NCBI GenBank assembly: GCA_011009095.1 | Contig: VTPC01000800.1 | Location: 18,323-82,322 of the forward strand | Source: Ignelater luminosus | Taxonomy: Eukaryota > Arthropoda > Insecta > Coleoptera > Elateridae | Length of the DNA stretch: 64,000 bases | Direction of reading: 5' to 3' | Part shown: positions 58,301-64,000 of the stretch, one piece after another | How positions within the stretch are numbered: position 1 is the first letter of the stretch | How the letters are laid out: every line of letters begins with the position of its first letter | The notes under the pieces: generated by a model | The model's database searches: none | What the model saw: only the letters and a program-made list of their open reading frames with translations | What the model was told of the DNA's origin: nothing | Program-made: the position numbers and the translations under genes

Positions 58301-61300
58301 TGTAGTAGAAGGCTGTATCCAAAAAGTATATGTACTTGTCTACTCTTAGTGCAGGTACACCTTTGACACTAGTTAGTTAAAAACGTAATTCATCATCACT
58401 AATATTTGCATATATTTTGAACACTCAAGTTAGAATCCAGACACCTGTATACTTTACATTTGCAATTATAAGACATCCTTTTCTTTATTTTTTGCTTCAA
58501 AGTTACAAACAGCAATTATCAGTTAAAACAAAGTAAAAGATGTGCTAGTATTAATAAAAAAATATAGTACAAACACAGCCATAGCAGGGATCTTAAACAT
58601 TTGAATGTTTGGCTCCATTCCATTGTTCAATTTAAAGATTTTTTATATTTTTCTCTCAATCTGACAAGAGCGAGGCATTTTTAAAATTTATAAACCAAAT
58701 TCTTACAATGTTTAGGAATTATAAACAAATCTTAAAAAAAAAGGAAGAAACATCAGTCTTTTTTTCTTTACAAAATCTCACCAGACAAGCTGACATACTT
58801 CATAAAATTAGACAGAGACATTGGAATCAACCCAGGAAAAAACTCATACAATACTACAGTAAAATTAGCATTTATGACTTTCGAACTATGAGTTCAAGTT
58901 CACACACATTTTGTGAAATGTACACATATACATTGGCAAAGTTCCAAAAAGTTTGCTTTTAACTCATTCAGTGTTACATGTTTTCAAATTCTCAGTCAAA
59001 TATTTTGTTTATAATGTGAAAAAGGGTATGCTTTTGACCTCCTCTCAATTTATTAAAATTATTTAGACACTAATCCGCTGCACAACACATTTATGCAATT
59101 AGTTTAAAATCAGTTCAAGGATATTACCTCAACTTTTACAATGTAATAACAAGTATCTACCCTAGATCTCTTAAAGCCCACTCTTCAATATTTGAACACT
59201 TAAATATAATAGATCTTCTGAGACAAAAAAGGAAACATTTTCTCTTGTCTCAACATATTCACAACACTCTTATTATAGCTTATCTTTTTTAATGTGCAGA
59301 AATTTCTATTTTGATTGTCATAATGTTACCTTTATAACAATAGCAGAATCATGTGTTTATTATAATAGAGGCGCCTCGATAGAAAAAATAGGTAGGAAGT
59401 TGTACAGGTGGGCGATACCTCTAGGTTGGGCTCTGATGAAAGCATTCGTTTACCTTACGGACAAGTCAAAGCGACCCATATTTGGAAAGCTCTGTAGGTA
59501 GATCAGAGCGGTGATAAGTGTGCAAAAAATGCATTGCATAAAACTGCATAGATAATCAATTCTGAGGAACTGTTGTGTTTATTATGGTCGGATAATTAAT
59601 TTCAATGCTTTATGTAAACTAATGTTATACATATTTATTTAATGACTAAAAATGTATGAAATGTAAGTGAAGGTTAACTTTAATTAGTTAGAAATGCTTT
59701 TGTTATAACAAAGAATATTTTGAAATTGAGGCCTAAATAGGGAAAAAACCAAAAGAAACAATAATAAGAAGTTCCGCTAGATATTTTAAAGCTGAAGTGT
59801 ATAAAGTGGAACTTAAATTTTACATTTGAGTAATTTATAATCAGAATTACATCATTTGGAAGAATATATAAATTAAGAAAAAGGTTTACAATTCTATTTT
59901 AAGGTGTATTTGTTACAAAACAAACCAGGAATAAATTAAATCGTGCTGGAATTTTTAAACATTACATTTTGTACAAATAAGATTCTTTAACTAATGGAAA
60001 ACATTATTATCTGTTGATATTAAAGATAATATCAGAATTTGTTTTAGGATGATTTACAAAATTAATGACTGTTTTTCACCATTAAATTTTTATTAGTAAG
60101 ACACCTACCTATACTGCCATAAATGTAAATCAAAATCATTTGAACCTACACAAAATGGGGTCTATATCCTTAAATCTCATCAATTATGACTTTTATATAT
60201 GTTATGGCTTTTATATAACATTATTTTTAGATACATAGAAGTGCATCGAGTTGCTTTAAAACTTTTTACTTGTCCAACCAACACAAATACTGCTAAGTAT
60301 TTTTAAGACTAAACTGCAATATCATTGCTGCAAATGTGTCCCACGTTTTCCTTGTTTAATTCACCGTTAAATCTAAATAAAAACCAGTACAATAATCACG
60401 TTCAACATGAAGAACAGCATGTGTGCTATATTTAACAACCCACTGTTTTTAATATACACGTTTTTAACATGTTTTCCACATTAAATGAGTACTTGTTGAC
60501 CACAACATAAAAATTAATTCTCATAAAAGGAAGTAATGACTTAATATAGTTGCACAAAGAGTTACTTTAGATAGGTGTCTTCTTCATATATAAAATATGA
60601 CCTAATACATTATATACTGTATGTATGTATATTTATAAATGGTTATGTCACCTGATTATATAGAAGCCAATTCAGAAAATTACAAAATGACCACTGGCAA
60701 CTATTTTAACTAGCAAGAACAACATTATAAATCATGTATTTAGAAGAGTTGTTTTTATGATACAAAATTTCCATCAAGGTTAAATTTTTAGCAGATTATA
60801 TGTTTTCTTTTCATTATTACTAAATAGGGCATTTATAAGTCAAGTTTAGCACTTAATAAGAAGTATTGGGTTTATATGGTGTAATTTTCGAATAATTTTC
60901 GTGATGATTTCACTGAAAGAATTAATTTATTGAAAATTAGACTCTTACAGGTAGAATTAATTTTGCTAACTATCTGTCTTGTAATTATTAACATTCAACA
61001 TCAAACTAATCATTATGAATCTTAAAAATGTAATTTAAAATGTTAATAATTTCTTTATCTTTAATAATATAATTTTATTATGTGTTAAATAAATATTGAA
61101 CCTAAATACTTATTAAATAATTCTTTAGATAAATGATATGTAATAAAAAGAGATAAATAATTGACTTTATATATAGAATAATTACATTAAAGAAAAATCA
61201 TTTAAATATATGTTAATTAAAGAGTTGATTTTATTGATCCTAAATTCACATAGGGCAATGAAAAACCACTTCTAATTTCTAAAACAATTGTTATCTGCCC

Positions 61301-64000
61301 TCATTCATAATTTAAATGTTATATTTACATCTAGACAAGGTAAAATCAATGAATATTGATCCCACAATGTAAAAGAGGCAACAAATTATTTGACTTGTGT
61401 GTGGTTTCACCAATTATATTTCAAAGTACATGAATGAACTATATAATTATATTTTAATTTGCAATACACAAGAGATAATGAAATAATAGTAATTAATAAT
61501 AATGACATTCTACCTACCCACTTAATATTGTGTAATTTACCCTGAAGATGAAGAATTTTCTTTTTGCATTTTTGTGCAGAATACAAATTTTATGATTTTT
61601 AAAAAAGTCTATTCAATATCTTAAAATTAAGAACAGCCAATTTAAAATTCTTAAACTTCAGAATTTATTAAAGATTATCATAATAGGTATTAGTGCACTA
61701 CATTATAAGAATTCTGTATAATATTGTTATGAATAAGGACCAAAGATCAGATCATCATAACCTCAATCAAGTTTGGATTTACAATTTCATTTTAAAATAA
61801 TTTATTTCAAAACTTGATTGTAAAAAAATGTATTCTTCCTAAAAGCCATCTCACAAATGATGACCTAAACTTCCTAGTTATGAATCTGACAATATTATGC
61901 ATGATTGTGCTTTTAGTTTGGTTCAAATTAGGTAAGACATTCAACTATAAAAATAATCAGACAGAATTCAATGTTATGGCTTTTTGTTTACATTTTTTCT
62001 TTTGCAGTTGCAAGTAATATTTAATTAAACTTGAAAATACCATATAAAGTTCAGACACTTACTTCGTTTTTAATCTCTGGGGTATATTGGATTGTGTATC
62101 ATGCTATCATGTATCAGACATCAATGTTCTAGTGCATAACCATGTCACTTACAGGATGTATTCCCGACTGAAGCCAAAAGGATTTGTTTAAAATATGATA
62201 TGGTAACAAAGCACATAATCATTTTAAATGGTTGACTGAACCTTGTCATAATTATAAAACATACTGCATACCACATTATTATTTATTGAATATACATTTG
62301 TACACTAAAAACAAAAATTTTAATGCAGCTGCAGAAATTAAAGCTTTTCTACAAGTTATCAACGATTTGGCACTAGATTTAGTCTATTTGACAAACAGAA
62401 TTTAATAGATCATATAGTAAATGTTAATACAGTATAATCAAAATTGATAAATTATATCTTGGTTGGTTAATCATTTTTTGGGGATTAAAAATTAGAGGCC
62501 ATATTCTTATATTATTGTAATTAAAGTCTTAAAGTCGTGATTAAAATTTAAATGAAGCATTAGAAGAAAAGGGCAAAATCAATAATTGCTATGGTAGTTA
62601 AAGTATATTTAAATATAATCATGAGGTAAGAATATGACCCCAAGCACCTTTTGACCCTAGTTTTCAATCAAATTTTATAGGTAACTTGATATAAAAAGAA
62701 TTTCTTTGAGCTATCAGACACATTAATCTTACAACAGTAGATATTTATACATCTATAGCTAAAATAGGGATAGGGAAAATGCTAGAATGCAGAACAGTTT
62801 AAAAACATCTTACAGTGAAAAAAATGTAGCATTAAACTGCAGTTGGTTTCTGAGATATTTACAAAAATGTTATTCAAGTTTATTTATATTATTGTGGAAA
62901 TTGTGGCTTACCACAACTGCAATCATATCAAACATATTATGCCAATTTTATCTTTGGTAAATTTATTTCTATTTAGTTATTTACCCAAGAGTATTAATAT
63001 ACTTTAGATTTGAATTCAAAACAAGGTTTGTGCAAGTCAAAAGACAAAGTTTTTATTTTATAACTTGTAGTGAATTTATAAAGTAATTGGAATTAAATCT
63101 TCACCATTGGGATTTGTATCTGTATCTAAAAAAATTAAAGGGATAAGTTGAATATTTATTATGTTTATTAAAAAATTACTTGCTTTGTGTAAGTTCAAAT
63201 TATAAAGCAAAACTTGCAAAAATTGTAACAAATACCTATGTTAGAATATAGAAACTTTGACATTACATAAAAAATGAAATTAAAATTTTATGAGTTCAAA
63301 CGCCCATTACACATTTTATATTGGTCTGAATTCTCAGAATCTAATAAATACCTTTTTTTATGAGTTGCTAATAAATAATAATTTTGTAAACCAAAATATT
63401 ACAGTATTTAAAAAATAATTTGCTATCAATGTGAAGTGAACCTAAAAATAATTACCGAATGTATTATAAAGGTAATTTTACACCTTAATTATGGTGATAT
63501 TGTTTACAGTCCTTGTTGGTATATTTAGAAAATGCAAACAGGCAACAAAAAGTTCAAGATTTTCATCATTCTGTAATACACACATATAGCATAAGGAGGT
63601 TTGAACACAATGTCTAATAAGTTATTGCAAATGATGGCTGCAAAATTGGCAAAGTTAAATCAGTATATAAAATAAAAAATAATTTAGTGCAAACAGACAT
63701 AAATCTTTCAAAAAACCATGACATCCACCATTTGTCAGATTAATCACTACTTTGTTGTTCAAGCCAAGTGGTGATGAACCTCCACAATTGATTTTGATAC
63801 TTGAATTTTAATAAGACATTAAAATAAAAAATTGTATAAAACTACACATATGCTCTACTTACCTGGTTAAAATCTAAATACAGTAAAAAGATTTCAAGGT
63901 TTACAATCTCATTAGGTTAAAAACTTTTTAAATTCAAAGTAAAAAGCATGGTTTAAGAACAGAAATATCCTAAAAATTCATAATCAACAAACAACTAACC
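58301..64000. other. AT-rich non-coding stretch to window end
   Basis: Only one GC-richer patch (59360-59520) stands out: plus open frame ending IGRKLYRWAIPLGWALMKAF, with no supported gene. The rest is low-complexity intron or intergenic DNA. Confidence 0.45.

Noticed and set aside
46565-64000. Search for the actin-binding (CH) and plakin/SH3 domains
   Set aside because: No frame shows calponin-homology or plakin motifs on either strand. They are presumed to lie outside the window.
1-64000. CRISPR arrays, operons, ribosome binding sites
   Set aside because: Spliced eukaryotic genes throughout. No direct-repeat/spacer pattern.

Overview
The window is animal nuclear DNA, most likely from an insect. 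It is strongly AT-rich, with spliced genes, GT-AG introns, AATAAA-type poly(A) signals and remnants of hAT-like and other MITE-type transposons. Almost all recognisable coding sequence belongs to one minus-strand gene: the spectraplakin short stop (shot; vertebrate MACF1/dystonin family). I joined its exons by hand from splice sites and reading phase. About 7,400 codons are visible.

Layout, in the direction of shot transcription (high to low coordinates). From 64000 to about 46565 there is a long, nearly empty stretch holding candidate alternative first exons (57683-57732 and 54102-54116) and several MITEs. The actin-binding domain and plakin domain were not found and probably lie beyond 64000. 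Next come a short exon (46449-46564) and one 10,063-base exon (36290-46352) made almost entirely of plakin repeats. The following intron hides a 35-codon terminal exon (34833-34940) that encodes a single hydrophobic membrane-spanning segment and a stop, in phase with the plakin-repeat exon. Then 14 exons (33758 down to 22249) encode a spectrin-repeat rod of about 3,360 residues with one Ser/Pro-rich basic interruption. Three small in-frame cassette exons follow, then two EF-hands, the GAS2-related (GAR) microtubule-binding domain, two mutually exclusive post-GAR exons, and a basic Ser/Arg tail. Most of the SxIP (EB1-binding type) motifs of the tail sit on separate phase-2 cassette exons. The stop is at 8555 and a likely poly(A) signal at 7823.

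How it works together. Shot links actin and intermediate-filament-like or membrane partners (N-terminus, plakin repeats) to microtubules (EF-GAR and SxIP tail) through a flexible spectrin rod. The exon phases show independent modules: plakin repeats in or out, a microtubule-binding tail or a membrane tail, and variable numbers of EB1-binding motifs.

Outside shot: at the left edge (24-550, minus) is the 5' part of an unrelated, unrecognised coiled-coil protein gene. From 551 to about 7,800 I see no confident gene. This stretch has a GC-rich degenerate element (about 2527-3830), a striking two-unit (A-B-A-B) tandem repeat (4262-4890), and weak signs of a small spliced plus-strand transcript (5941-7800).

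The best candidates for undescribed biology are the in-phase transmembrane terminal exon, the mutually exclusive post-GAR exons, the SxIP cassette series, and the internal promoter whose upstream ORF is closed exactly at the splice junction.
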